Source: Novosphingobium sp. ERN07
Lineage (GTDB): Bacteria > Pseudomonadota > Alphaproteobacteria > Sphingomonadales > Sphingomonadaceae
Assembly (NCBI RefSeq): GCF_012641335.1
Contig: NZ_JABAID010000019.1
Coordinates: 1 to 64,000 of the forward strand
Direction of reading: 5' to 3'
Length of the DNA stretch: 64,000 bases
Positions 44,428 through 52,066 of this stretch are shown in pieces. A model generated the notes under the pieces. The model was not told the origin of the DNA and made no database searches. It worked only from the letters and a program-made list of their open reading frames with translations. Position numbers and translations under genes: made by a program. Each line of letters begins with the position of its first letter. The stretch's first letter is position 1.

Positions 44428-45498
44428 TCAGGCAACCGCGGCAATGCTCGCCTGGATCTGGCGGATCAGGTCGACCTGACGTGAAAGTCCGGTCTTCTGG
44501 AACACCTGGCGCAGGTATGCCCGGGCGGTCATCACCGAAATTCCGAGATTCTGTGCGGCCTGCGACAACGTGAGCCCTCTGCTGAGCAAAAGCGCCAGTG
44601 CCGCTTCGCGGCGCGTCAGGCCAAACAGAGTGGTGATGCGCTGCGGTGAGGGCAGGGATTCCCGGCCTTCGGCCCGGAGGTACAGGATTGCGCGGGTAGC
44701 GTTGGCCCAGGCGGGCTCTGTGGCCTCGCTCACGCGGTAGAACAGCAGTTCGATGCGGCGGCCATCGTTCGTCTCGAGGCCGAGCAGTTCCTCCTCGCTC
44801 TCACCAGACAAGATTCTGGCGAGCGCCTTGTTGAGCCGCTGCTGATCGGACCCCGCACTTGCACTCAAGCGCCCATCCTCAAGCGTGATCGACGCTTCCG
44901 CAGCAAGCCAGTCAAACGTCGAAGATTCTGACGCGAGCACGCGGCCGGTCTGGTCGATACGCAACAGCCCGGTAGCGCGTGCTCGCAGCACTCTGGCATA
45001 GGCGTCGCGCTGGTCGTTCGCCTCGCGCCATGCGCCGAACAGGGACAGCGCCGGAGAAAACAGTCTTGCGATTCGCTCCAGTTCGCCGCGCTCGACCGAA
45101 CCGAACGCTTCGGCACTGTTTCGCGTTACCGACAGCCATGCCTGAAGTCCGTTGTCTGCTGCAACCCGCACGATCATCAGTGCGCGCATGGCGAGCGGTG
45201 CGAGGAATTGGGCGAGAAACGGATGGCCTTGGCCATCGATGAATTCCTCGATGCCGTAGACCCGCAGCGGTGTCATGCGAAAGTAGGGGATCGGATCGTC
45301 AGCCGGCCGGTAGAAGGCATGGGGATCTCCGGCGGTTAACACTTCGGCGGCAAAGTCCGCAGTCATGAATGGCTGCTCGTGATCGGCCCTGCGGAAAATC
45401 AGGTTTGCGTGTGTACCTTCGAAATAGGCACGCATCAGAGCGACAAAGGCTTCCCACGGCGGGTCCGTGGTCACCCCGCGCATTGCGGCCACAGCCAT
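44428..45498 (-). CDS. LuxR-family transcriptional regulator
   Basis: A 356-aa regulator from the chosen ATG. The C-terminus is a LuxR/FixJ helix-turn-helix: FGLTRREAALALLLSRGLTLSQAAQNLGISVMTARAYLRQVFQKTGLSRQVDLI. The N-terminal 280 residues form a PAS/GAF-like sensing part without clear ligand motifs. The open frame extends to a TTG at 45558, but that would put the perfect palindrome at 45532-45549 inside the gene; the ATG leaves it in the divergent gap with the alcohol dehydrogenase. A CTG start further upstream is possible because GGGAGGAAGG lies there. Confidence 0.82.
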   Translation of the reverse strand: MAVAAMRGVTTDPPWEAFVALMRAYFEGTHANLIFRRADHEQPFMTADFAAEVLTAGDPHAFYRPADDPIPYFRMTPLRVYGIEEFIDGQGHPFLAQFLAPLAMRALMIVRVAADNGLQAWLSVTRNSAEAFGSVERGELERIARLFSPALSLFGAWREANDQRDAYARVLRARATGLLRIDQTGRVLASESSTFDWLAAEASITLEDGRLSASAGSDQQRLNKALARILSGESEEELLGLETNDGRRIELLFYRVSEATEPAWANATRAILYLRAEGRESLPSPQRITTLFGLTRREAALALLLSRGLTLSQAAQNLGISVMTARAYLRQVFQKTGLSRQVDLIRQIQASIAAVA

Positions 45499-45531
45499 CT
45501 CGTCCAGTTCCGGAATTGCCTTCCTCCCGAT

Positions 45532-45549
45532 TACCCTCAACCGAGGGTA
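45532..45549. promoter_or_regulatory. Perfect palindrome TACCCTC-AACC-GAGGGTA
   Basis: Seven-base perfect arms in the gap between the divergent LuxR-type and alcohol dehydrogenase genes, 34 bases from the first start and 68 from the second. It is a good candidate operator for that LuxR protein. It does not resemble the AT-rich 21-bp dyads, which suggests a separate control circuit. Confidence 0.6.
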
Positions 45550-45616
45550 TTGCCCCAACTATACCCGACATAACCTCATTTCAAACGGGCGGATGACGTG
45601 TCCGGAGGAGAGTGTG

Positions 45617-46630
45617 ATGCGCGGATTGGTGTTCAACGCCGTGGGAAAACCGCTGGAGGTCGCAAGCTTGCCTGATCCGGAACCAGCCGAAGGGGAACTG
45701 GTTATCCGGGTTTCGCGCTGCGGGGTCTGTGGCACGGATCTGCATGCGACGAGCGGGCATGGCATGACCTTGCCCGCCGGCAGCCAGCTCGGTCACGAAT
45801 ACGGTGGCGAAGTCGTTGCGATAGGCAAGGGAGTCGAAGGGTGGCGCATCGGCGACCACCTGTCAGCATTGCCGGTCGTCGGGTGCGGTCATTGCGAAGG
45901 GTGCAGGACCGGGATCGACATTCTCTGCAACAACCAGTGGCAAGGTTATGGCGGCGGTCTGGCTGAATATGCCAAGGTCAGCGCGCGCGGAGCAACTCGG
46001 CTGCCGCAGACGGTCAGCCTCGTCGATAGCGCACTGGTTGAACCGCTCGCGGTCGGCTGCCGCGCAGTGCGGCTGGCGAATCCGGAAAAGGATGCAAGGG
46101 TACTGATCATCGGGCCTGGCCCGATTGGATTGTCAGTATTGTTCTGGCTGCGCCGCCGCGGAGTCGAGAACGTAGTGCTCCTCGCTTCCAGTGGGCGTCG
46201 GCGCGACCTTGCAGCAGGAATGGGCGGCACCCGGTTCGTGGTCGAAAGCGACGGCGCGAAGGAGGATATCCAGACGATCCTCGGTGGTGCACCCGACGTG
46301 GTGTTCGAGGCGGCCGGCGTGCCGGGCGTGTTTGGTCGCGCGGTCGATCTGGTCAAACCGCAGGGGCTGATAATGGGGCTGGGCTTCTGCATGCAGCCCG
46401 ATCCCATCGTACCGGCAATGAACTTGATGAAGGACGTCACCATGCGCTGGTCGATCATCTATACCCGCGAGGACTATGCAGCCTGCGCCGACGCACTCGC
46501 TGCGGAGGGTTATCTTGCTCGCGCGATGGTGACCGAGACAGTCGGTCTCGACGCCGCACCTGCAGCCTTCGAGCAATTCCGCAAGGGCATCGGCGGCGGC
46601 GGCAAGTTGCTGGTCGATCCATGGAGCTGA
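45617..46630 (+). CDS. Zinc-dependent alcohol dehydrogenase (MDR)
   Basis: A 337-aa medium-chain dehydrogenase. Catalytic zinc ligands are C38 (CGVCGTDLH), H60 and E61 (LGHEYGGE); structural zinc ligands are C90, C93, C96 and C104 (VVGCGHCEGCRTGIDILC). The Rossmann motif is VLIIGPGPIGLSVL. GGAGGAG lies 8 bases before the ATG. It oxidises an alcohol with NAD. It starts a plus-strand operon with the sulfotransferase, VOC and DUF1214 genes, divergent from the LuxR-type regulator. Confidence 0.92.
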   Translation: MRGLVFNAVGKPLEVASLPDPEPAEGELVIRVSRCGVCGTDLHATSGHGMTLPAGSQLGHEYGGEVVAIGKGVEGWRIGDHLSALPVVGCGHCEGCRTGIDILCNNQWQGYGGGLAEYAKVSARGATRLPQTVSLVDSALVEPLAVGCRAVRLANPEKDARVLIIGPGPIGLSVLFWLRRRGVENVVLLASSGRRRDLAAGMGGTRFVVESDGAKEDIQTILGGAPDVVFEAAGVPGVFGRAVDLVKPQGLIMGLGFCMQPDPIVPAMNLMKDVTMRWSIIYTREDYAACADALAAEGYLARAMVTETVGLDAAPAAFEQFRKGIGGGGKLLVDPWS

Positions 46631-47775
46631 TGAACATGCGCTGGATTGATCGCTTCGACGAGTTGCATGAAAAGGCACGCGCGCAGGCTGGCGGGATCGC
46701 CGATTTCGGTGGCAATGACTATCACGAAGGCTTGCGCGTGCTGCTCGAGGCTCTCGATGCCGATCCGCCGCCTTCGCCGATGAAGGCCCGAGCGGCAGAG
46801 GGTCTGATCGTCAGTGCCCTCGCCAGCCGCATACAGACCGAAGCGAATTTCCGCGCAAACCCGGGCTATGCGTCGCGCGAGATTCCCCGTCCGATCGTGG
46901 TGATAGGCGCCCCCAGGACCGGCACCACCGCACTGCACAATCTGCTCAGCCATGACCCGCAACTCCAGGGCATCGAGAAGTGGATTTGCCCGGCACCGCT
47001 GCCGCGCCCGCCCCGCGAGGAATGGGACGCACATCCGCAATACCGCGCCGTGACCGAACAGACCGCGTTGATGGCCCAAGTCGCGCCCGAAGTCATGATT
47101 GCGCATGGCGTGCAGGCGGATGATGTGGACGAATGTCTGCTGCCGATGGCGCAGTCCTTTTGCTGCAACCACATCCCGTCGCAGATCGATGTGCCTGTCT
47201 ATGATGCATGGTTCGCTGCGGCCGATGAACGTGCTTCGTTTGCTCGGTACAAGGACATGTTGCGACTGGTCGGCCTCCACGATGACCGGCCTTGGCTATT
47301 GAAGAACCCGAGTCACGTCTTCGGGATCGATGCATTGCTTGCCGTCTTTCCGGATGCCTGCGTGGTACAGACTCACCGCAACCCGGTCTCGAGCCTGGCC
47401 AGCCTCGTGAGCCTGCTGGGCAACGTCATGTTGGCCTATACCGGCGAAGACATTGACCGGCCGCGCCGCCTCGCGCGCGAAACCTGGTTCTGGGCGGAGG
47501 CATTGAAACGCACAATGGCCGCGCAGGACCGTGTACCTGATCGTTTCGTCAACGTGATGCAGCCAGACATTCGCCGTGATCCGCTGGGCGTAGTGCACAC
47601 GATCTACGATCACTTCGGCATCACGCTGTCGCCCGAAGCCGAGGCGCGGATGCGCACCTGGGCCACCGCCAATTCCGATCGGTCGGATGGAGGACACAGC
47701 TACCCGCCCACCGAGGATGCGGGACCGATCCGCGCTGCCTTTGCAGATTACATGGTCCGCTTCGGCTTCGAGTGA
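46630..47775 (+). CDS. Sulfotransferase-family protein (copy 2)
   Basis: A 381-aa PAPS-type sulfotransferase-like protein. VIGAPRTGTTALHNLLSHD is the 5'-phosphosulfate loop and THRNPVSSLASL the 3'-phosphate motif; LLKNPSHVF corresponds to WALKAPGHMF of the copy at 7375. The start codon shares a base with the preceding stop (TGATG), and a slightly earlier ATG exists at 46621. It is co-transcribed with the alcohol dehydrogenase. The two copies are clearly different in sequence, so they are probably ancient paralogues with separate substrates. Confidence 0.82.
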   Translation: MNMRWIDRFDELHEKARAQAGGIADFGGNDYHEGLRVLLEALDADPPPSPMKARAAEGLIVSALASRIQTEANFRANPGYASREIPRPIVVIGAPRTGTTALHNLLSHDPQLQGIEKWICPAPLPRPPREEWDAHPQYRAVTEQTALMAQVAPEVMIAHGVQADDVDECLLPMAQSFCCNHIPSQIDVPVYDAWFAAADERASFARYKDMLRLVGLHDDRPWLLKNPSHVFGIDALLAVFPDACVVQTHRNPVSSLASLVSLLGNVMLAYTGEDIDRPRRLARETWFWAEALKRTMAAQDRVPDRFVNVMQPDIRRDPLGVVHTIYDHFGITLSPEAEARMRTWATANSDRSDGGHSYPPTEDAGPIRAAFADYMVRFGFE

Positions 47776-47785
47776 GGATTTGGCC

Positions 47786-48271
47786 ATGACCGTGCTTTTC
47801 AAACGTCACTTCCAGATCGCATATCTCGTCGACGATATCCGCGCCGGGATGGACGAATTCGCCGCGAAGCACGGCGTGTCGAACTGGCACCTCATGGACA
47901 TGGCGGCGTTGTACGGCGAAGGCTCGCCCACGAATGCCATCGCGTTGGCATGGACCGATGCAGACCTGATGGTCGAACTGATTGAGCCCAACCCGGCAGT
48001 CGAATCGATCTACAGCAACTGGCGCCCCGACTTGGGCGCAGGTGCGCGCCTGCACCATCTCGGATTCAAGCCAGAGACCGACGCGGAATTTGACGCGATA
48101 ATTGCGCAACTTGGCGCGGGCGGTTGCCCGGTTTCGACCGAAGGGACTGCGGGCGATGCGCTGCGATACGCCTACATCGACACGACCAGGGCGCTTGGCC
48201 ACTACTACGAACTGATCCTGCTCAAGGGCGAAGGGGGCAAGGCGTACTTCGCGCCTGTGCCGCAGAACTGA
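47786..48271 (+). CDS. VOC / glyoxalase-family protein
   Basis: A 161-aa single-subunit vicinal oxygen chelate protein: FKRHFQIAYLVDDIRAGMDEFAAKHGV, DLMVELIEP, ARLHHLGFKPET and GHYYELILLKGE strands. The metal-site candidates are H8, E66 (LMVELIE), H90 and E145 (YYELI), the usual glyoxalase-like set. It is too short to be a bicupin extradiol dioxygenase. Possible roles are isomerase, epimerase or lyase on an intermediate. It lies 10 bases after the sulfotransferase. Confidence 0.82.
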   Translation: MTVLFKRHFQIAYLVDDIRAGMDEFAAKHGVSNWHLMDMAALYGEGSPTNAIALAWTDADLMVELIEPNPAVESIYSNWRPDLGAGARLHHLGFKPETDAEFDAIIAQLGAGGCPVSTEGTAGDALRYAYIDTTRALGHYYELILLKGEGGKAYFAPVPQN

Positions 48272-48388
48272 AACTCGATGCCCTCGACACCCTTCGCCAC
48301 AACGCGCCGGGCGTTCACCACCACCACACTTGCCCTGCCGCTGCTGTTTCCGCGTGCGGCAGGAGCTACGATCGCCAAGGAGATTGCG

Positions 48389-49573
48389 ATGAGCCAGAGT
48401 CCTGCAGTGCCGATGGATTGGCCACGCTTCATCGAGTTGATCAAAGGTGTCGACAAGACGCTGGAATACGTGATCGACCCTCAGGATGCCTGGCTCAAGC
48501 AGGAGGCGATCCAGCAGATGGCGATGAGCCTGGCGCAGGGCTACATGGCAATCTTTCACTCGGATCCCCAGCATCCGGTATTCTACACCTTCCTAAACCC
48601 GATCATCAAATCCGCAGCGCCGAACCCCGATTACATGTACCGCTCGAGTTTCATCGAAGGCCATGGAACCTATCGGATTTCAGGCAAGCGCGGAACGACG
48701 CTATTTGTCCACATCGGCATTGGCTCGGGCTATATCGGGGTGGACGATGTGCCGGGTCCAAGTGTGGGGGACATTGACCTCGACACGCTGACGATCGGAA
48801 AGGACGGAAGCTTCAGCCTCATTCTCGCGCCCGAACGGCCTGAAGGCTATACCGGGGACTTCTACCAGCTTGACCCCAACGCCCGCACCGTCGGTATACG
48901 CGAAGCCAGCTACGACTGGATCAACGAAGTTGACAGCACGATGGCGATCGAACGGCTCGACGGACCGGCCACCTACCACCGCTGGCCGATCGATGAGATT
49001 GCCTATCGCCTGGAACGTCTTGCCGGGTTTCCCGAGCGTTATGCCAAGTTGTTCGTTCACTTTGTACAGACGCTCAGGCAGAATCCGGTCAACACGGTGA
49101 CGTTGAACGACTGGGCGAGCATCGGCGGGCTCAAGGACCAGACCTATTACGAAGGCCTGTTCGAGTTTGCCGAAGGTGAGTGCCTGTTGCTCGAAACCGA
49201 CGTCCCCGAGCGCGTGCGGTATTGGCAGGTGCTGCTTGCGGACCAGCTCTTCAACTCTATCGAGTGGGACAAGTGCCAGTCGAGCCTCAACGGCTTCCAG
49301 GCGCAGCGCGACCGAGATGGAAGGTTCCGGGCGGTGATCTGCAATGTCGACCCCGGCGTGCCCAACTGGCTGGACACGGCGGGGCGGTTCAAGGGCGTTG
49401 TCCAGGGTCGCTGGTATCAGGCCAGTTCTGCTCCGCACCCCACCATCAAACGGATCAAGCTCTCGGAACTGCGCGCCCATCTTCCCACCGGAACGCCCGT
49501 TGTCGACGAGGCTACCCGCAAGGAGCGCCTGCTCGAACGCTTCCGTGGCGCCCAGTTCCGCAAGAAGTGGTGA
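48389..49573 (+). CDS. DUF1214-type conserved protein (copy 2)
   Basis: A 394-aa paralogue of the protein at 4416-5678. It shares the C-terminal NVDPGVPNWLDTAGRFKG block and the LRAHLPTGTPV end. AAGGAG exactly 6 bases before the ATG decides this start; an alternative start at 48278 would add a stretch TTRRAFTTTTLALPLLFP that looks like a twin-arginine signal peptide. If that is real the protein would be periplasmic, which should be kept in mind. The function is not known. It ends the alcohol dehydrogenase, sulfotransferase, VOC operon. Confidence 0.72.
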   Translation: MSQSPAVPMDWPRFIELIKGVDKTLEYVIDPQDAWLKQEAIQQMAMSLAQGYMAIFHSDPQHPVFYTFLNPIIKSAAPNPDYMYRSSFIEGHGTYRISGKRGTTLFVHIGIGSGYIGVDDVPGPSVGDIDLDTLTIGKDGSFSLILAPERPEGYTGDFYQLDPNARTVGIREASYDWINEVDSTMAIERLDGPATYHRWPIDEIAYRLERLAGFPERYAKLFVHFVQTLRQNPVNTVTLNDWASIGGLKDQTYYEGLFEFAEGECLLLETDVPERVRYWQVLLADQLFNSIEWDKCQSSLNGFQAQRDRDGRFRAVICNVDPGVPNWLDTAGRFKGVVQGRWYQASSAPHPTIKRIKLSELRAHLPTGTPVVDEATRKERLLERFRGAQFRKKW

Positions 49574-49669
49574 GTTGCAAGCGTTCTGGAACAGCAGGTC
49601 TGCAAGTCTAGTGGTTCGGATATGCGAAAGGGTTTCTGTCTTGAGCGCAACCGTTGAACTGCTTGTCTT

Positions 49670-50167
49670 CGAAAAGCCTGCGCAGCGCGTCGACTCGCCA
49701 TGCGCCATGGGTTCACGCGGACGGCCATGGGCCAGATCGCGCAAGCGGCCGATATCTCTCGACCGGCGTTCAATTTTTTGTTCCCCGGAAAAGAACAAGT
49801 GTTTTAGGCCAGCGTTGGCGATCTCAATCGCATCAGGATGGCAGAGATCGAAGTCGCGCTCAGGGCCTGCACGTCGCTGCGGGACCAACTGTTGACTGCG
49901 TGCCGCCTGTGGCTGGTCCAAGTATTCGAACTCAAGTGCAACACGCCCGACGCGCGTGACATGGATAATCGTGCCCTTCCCGTCGTGGTCGAAGTCTATC
50001 GTACGCTGCAGGAGCGGATTGCGAAGATTATCGAGGAGGGCGCAAAGCACATGCCCGCATCGCCGCAAAATATGGGCCGAGGATTGGTCTTTGCGGTGCG
50101 CGAGCTTGGTACGGCAGCGCGCGATCCCGCAGAAATGCTCGCGATGACCGAACTCGAGGTCGAGTAA
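49670..50167 (+). pseudogene. TetR/AcrR-family regulator, decayed
   Basis: In one frame: RRLAMRHGFTRTAMGQIAQAAD then ISRPAFNFLFPGKEQVF, which is a complete TetR helix-turn-helix, followed by TAG at 49805-49807, then ASVGDLNRIRMAEIEVALRA and a helical ligand-domain-like tail to 50167. A TGA lies in frame shortly upstream, so the N-terminus is also cut. Suppression of the amber codon would give an almost full repressor of about 160-190 residues. It lies just after the DUF1214 gene and converges on the phosphatase. It was probably a local repressor. Confidence 0.82.
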
Positions 50168-50194
50168 TTCTGCCGAGCAGTTGGCTGCTGACGC

Positions 50195-50989
50195 TCAGCC
50201 TTCGAGCATTCGCGCTCGCAGTCCCCGTAGCGCGACCTCGTCGAGATCGTGCCGTTCGAGCAGGTAGCCCTCCATCGAGCCGTGACGTGTGACCAGTTCG
50301 TGGCGCATGGCCGCGATGTTTTCAGGATGCGAACCCATCATCGCTCGCATCACTTCGGGGTCGACATCGAGCAGGTATGCGAACGGTCCATCGCGATCAT
50401 AGTGGAACAGCGCCTGGCCCGGATCCTGCACGACTTCGGTATAGGCATAGTCATGACTTATGACTTCGGTCGAAACGCCAAGCGCGGCCAGGACGATTGC
50501 AGCCACTACCCCCGTTCGATCCTTGCCTGCGGTGCAGTTGATCAGCACCGGAGTCATGCCTTCAAGCAGGAATTGGAGCGTTGCGTTGATAGCCGCGTGT
50601 TGCTCATCGGGTAGCTGGCGATAATTGCTCCGCATGCGCTCACGCATATCATCGGCCGTAGTTGCGCAGTCCTTGAGCATCGCGACAATGTCGCCGCGAC
50701 TGAGTGCATAGTCACATGCCCAGTAGTGCGCATTTCCCAAGGCTCGTGCGGGGTAGGGGAGGTGTTCACGCTCTTCGGTGGTGCGCAAATCGACGATGGC
50801 ACCGATGCCGAGCGCCGCGAATTCAGCGATGCCGGTTTCACACAGATCGCCGGGGTGGCCGGCGCGATAGGCAACGCCGTATCGCACCGTCCGACCGTCC
50901 TCAGTCGGATAACCGCCCAGATCGCGGAAGTTGCGGGCACCGCGGACCGCAATCATCCGTGGTTGCGAATAGCTGATCACGTCAGACAC
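50195..50989 (-). CDS. Tyrosine-phosphatase-like protein
   Basis: A 264-aa protein of the bacterial tyrosine/serine phosphatase family (PTP-like). The P-loop is NCTAGKDRTGV with catalytic cysteine in C-x5-R form (CTAGKDR), and NFRDLGGY and DLRTTEER are the N-terminal family motifs. The GTG start overlaps the APH-type stop by 8 bases, so translation is coupled. Family members dephosphorylate phosphotyrosine, phosphoinositides or small molecules. Its coupling to a small-molecule kinase-like gene is notable. Confidence 0.85.
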   Translation of the reverse strand: MSDVISYSQPRMIAVRGARNFRDLGGYPTEDGRTVRYGVAYRAGHPGDLCETGIAEFAALGIGAIVDLRTTEEREHLPYPARALGNAHYWACDYALSRGDIVAMLKDCATTADDMRERMRSNYRQLPDEQHAAINATLQFLLEGMTPVLINCTAGKDRTGVVAAIVLAALGVSTEVISHDYAYTEVVQDPGQALFHYDRDGPFAYLLDVDPEVMRAMMGSHPENIAAMRHELVTRHGSMEGYLLERHDLDEVALRGLRARMLEG

Positions 50990-52046
50990 CCAGTGCCCCG
51001 AAGGTATCAAGATCCATGACCGCCGCGCCAAAACAGTCGCCCTCCGCTGTCACGATGTCGAGCGGTTGCATTTCTTCTGGCGTGAACGGCCACATGAACC
51101 CATGCATCGCGTGGCGACGATAAGCGGCCCACGCGTCCTCAAACGAGGGTGGGTTGGCAACGCCGTAGGCAGACAGCGCTGCAAGATAGCCAGCGACCAG
51201 ATCCTTTTCGGCGTGGCGCCGGTCTTCCACCTTGAGATTGCCGATTGTCGAATAGGCGACATCGTGCATGTAAGGACCTTCCTGCCACGATTGCCAATCG
51301 AGATAGCCGGGCGTGCCGTCAGGTTCGAAGAACATGTTACCGAGATGTGCGTCGGCGTGGCTGAACACCTGCGGCACTTCGCATCCTCGCGCCCACTGCG
51401 TGCGCAGCCCTGCCATGACCCGCTCACGGTCGCGGTACGGGCCAACATAGGCGGCGCAGCGGCGATCGTTGATACAGGCGTCGAAATAGTCCGGACGCAG
51501 CATCTGCATGACGATGTCGCCGTCTGCCTCCCAAGCTTTCGAGAAGTTCTTGAGAGACTTCAGTTCGGGCGATTCCCACCATTTGGCATGCATCTTGGCC
51601 AGAAGGTCGAGCGCCTGTGCCTGTTGGTCAATCGAGATCAGGCTTGTGGCCCTGCCGAATGTTGCATTGCGGGCGGCGAGGTCCTCGAGCAGGACCAGCC
51701 CTTGCACACCATCTTCCCAGCCTGACCAGTAGGCCCTGGGAATATTGATCTCAAGTTCGCGCGCCCAGGTGCCGAAGAAACGGGCTTCGTTCACGAACGA
51801 GTTGTCGTACGAGTAGTCGTGCCGGATGAAGCCTCCCTTGATCCACATCGTAGGCGGCAGACGGTGACTGTGGCCAGCGGCGTTGTAGGTGAGCAGCAGC
51901 CGGACCTTCGTCGCAGTGCCCGAAATCACCGTGCCGACATGGGCTTGTGTCACTACGGTCCCCGGATAATCGCGGGACAGGACCTCTGTCAGCCAATCTG
52001 CAGTCAGTTCCTCGACAAGCTGCGGCAGCCTTGATTTTACCTGCAT
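50982..52046 (-). CDS. APH/ecdysteroid-kinase-like phosphotransferase (copy 2)
   Basis: A 354-aa APH-fold protein. LVLLEDLAARNATFG is the hinge, SHADAHLGNMFF the catalytic loop (H-x-D-x4-N) and GYLDWQSW the Mg-binding aspartate. Its layout, including the FIRHDYSYDNSFVNEARFF region and WWESPEL, matches the copy at 26553-27614, which shows DMHLGN and FLDAQ instead. It lies between the phosphatase and the AMP-ligase in one operon (20 bases behind the ligase). A role in phosphorylating a hydroxylated catabolite is inferred. Confidence 0.8.
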   Translation of the reverse strand: MQVKSRLPQLVEELTADWLTEVLSRDYPGTVVTQAHVGTVISGTATKVRLLLTYNAAGHSHRLPPTMWIKGGFIRHDYSYDNSFVNEARFFGTWARELEINIPRAYWSGWEDGVQGLVLLEDLAARNATFGRATSLISIDQQAQALDLLAKMHAKWWESPELKSLKNFSKAWEADGDIVMQMLRPDYFDACINDRRCAAYVGPYRDRERVMAGLRTQWARGCEVPQVFSHADAHLGNMFFEPDGTPGYLDWQSWQEGPYMHDVAYSTIGNLKVEDRRHAEKDLVAGYLAALSAYGVANPPSFEDAWAAYRRHAMHGFMWPFTPEEMQPLDIVTAEGDCFGAAVMDLDTFGALGV

Positions 52047-52066
52047 CGTTATCGTTCCTCTTCCCG

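Noticed and set aside
47786..48271. Extradiol ring-cleavage dioxygenase
   Set aside because: The protein is VOC-fold but only 161 aa, half the size of type I extradiol enzymes, so ring cleavage is not supported.
48278..48388. N-terminal extension of the DUF1214 copy 2 resembling a twin-arginine signal
   Set aside because: AAGGAG six bases before the ATG at 48389 favours the shorter protein, and copy 1 has no signal peptide; not excluded, so noted in the gene entry.
48701..50068. 455-codon minus-strand frame across the DUF1214 gene and TetR remnant
   Set aside because: No domain features and it crosses two unrelated plus-strand coding regions.
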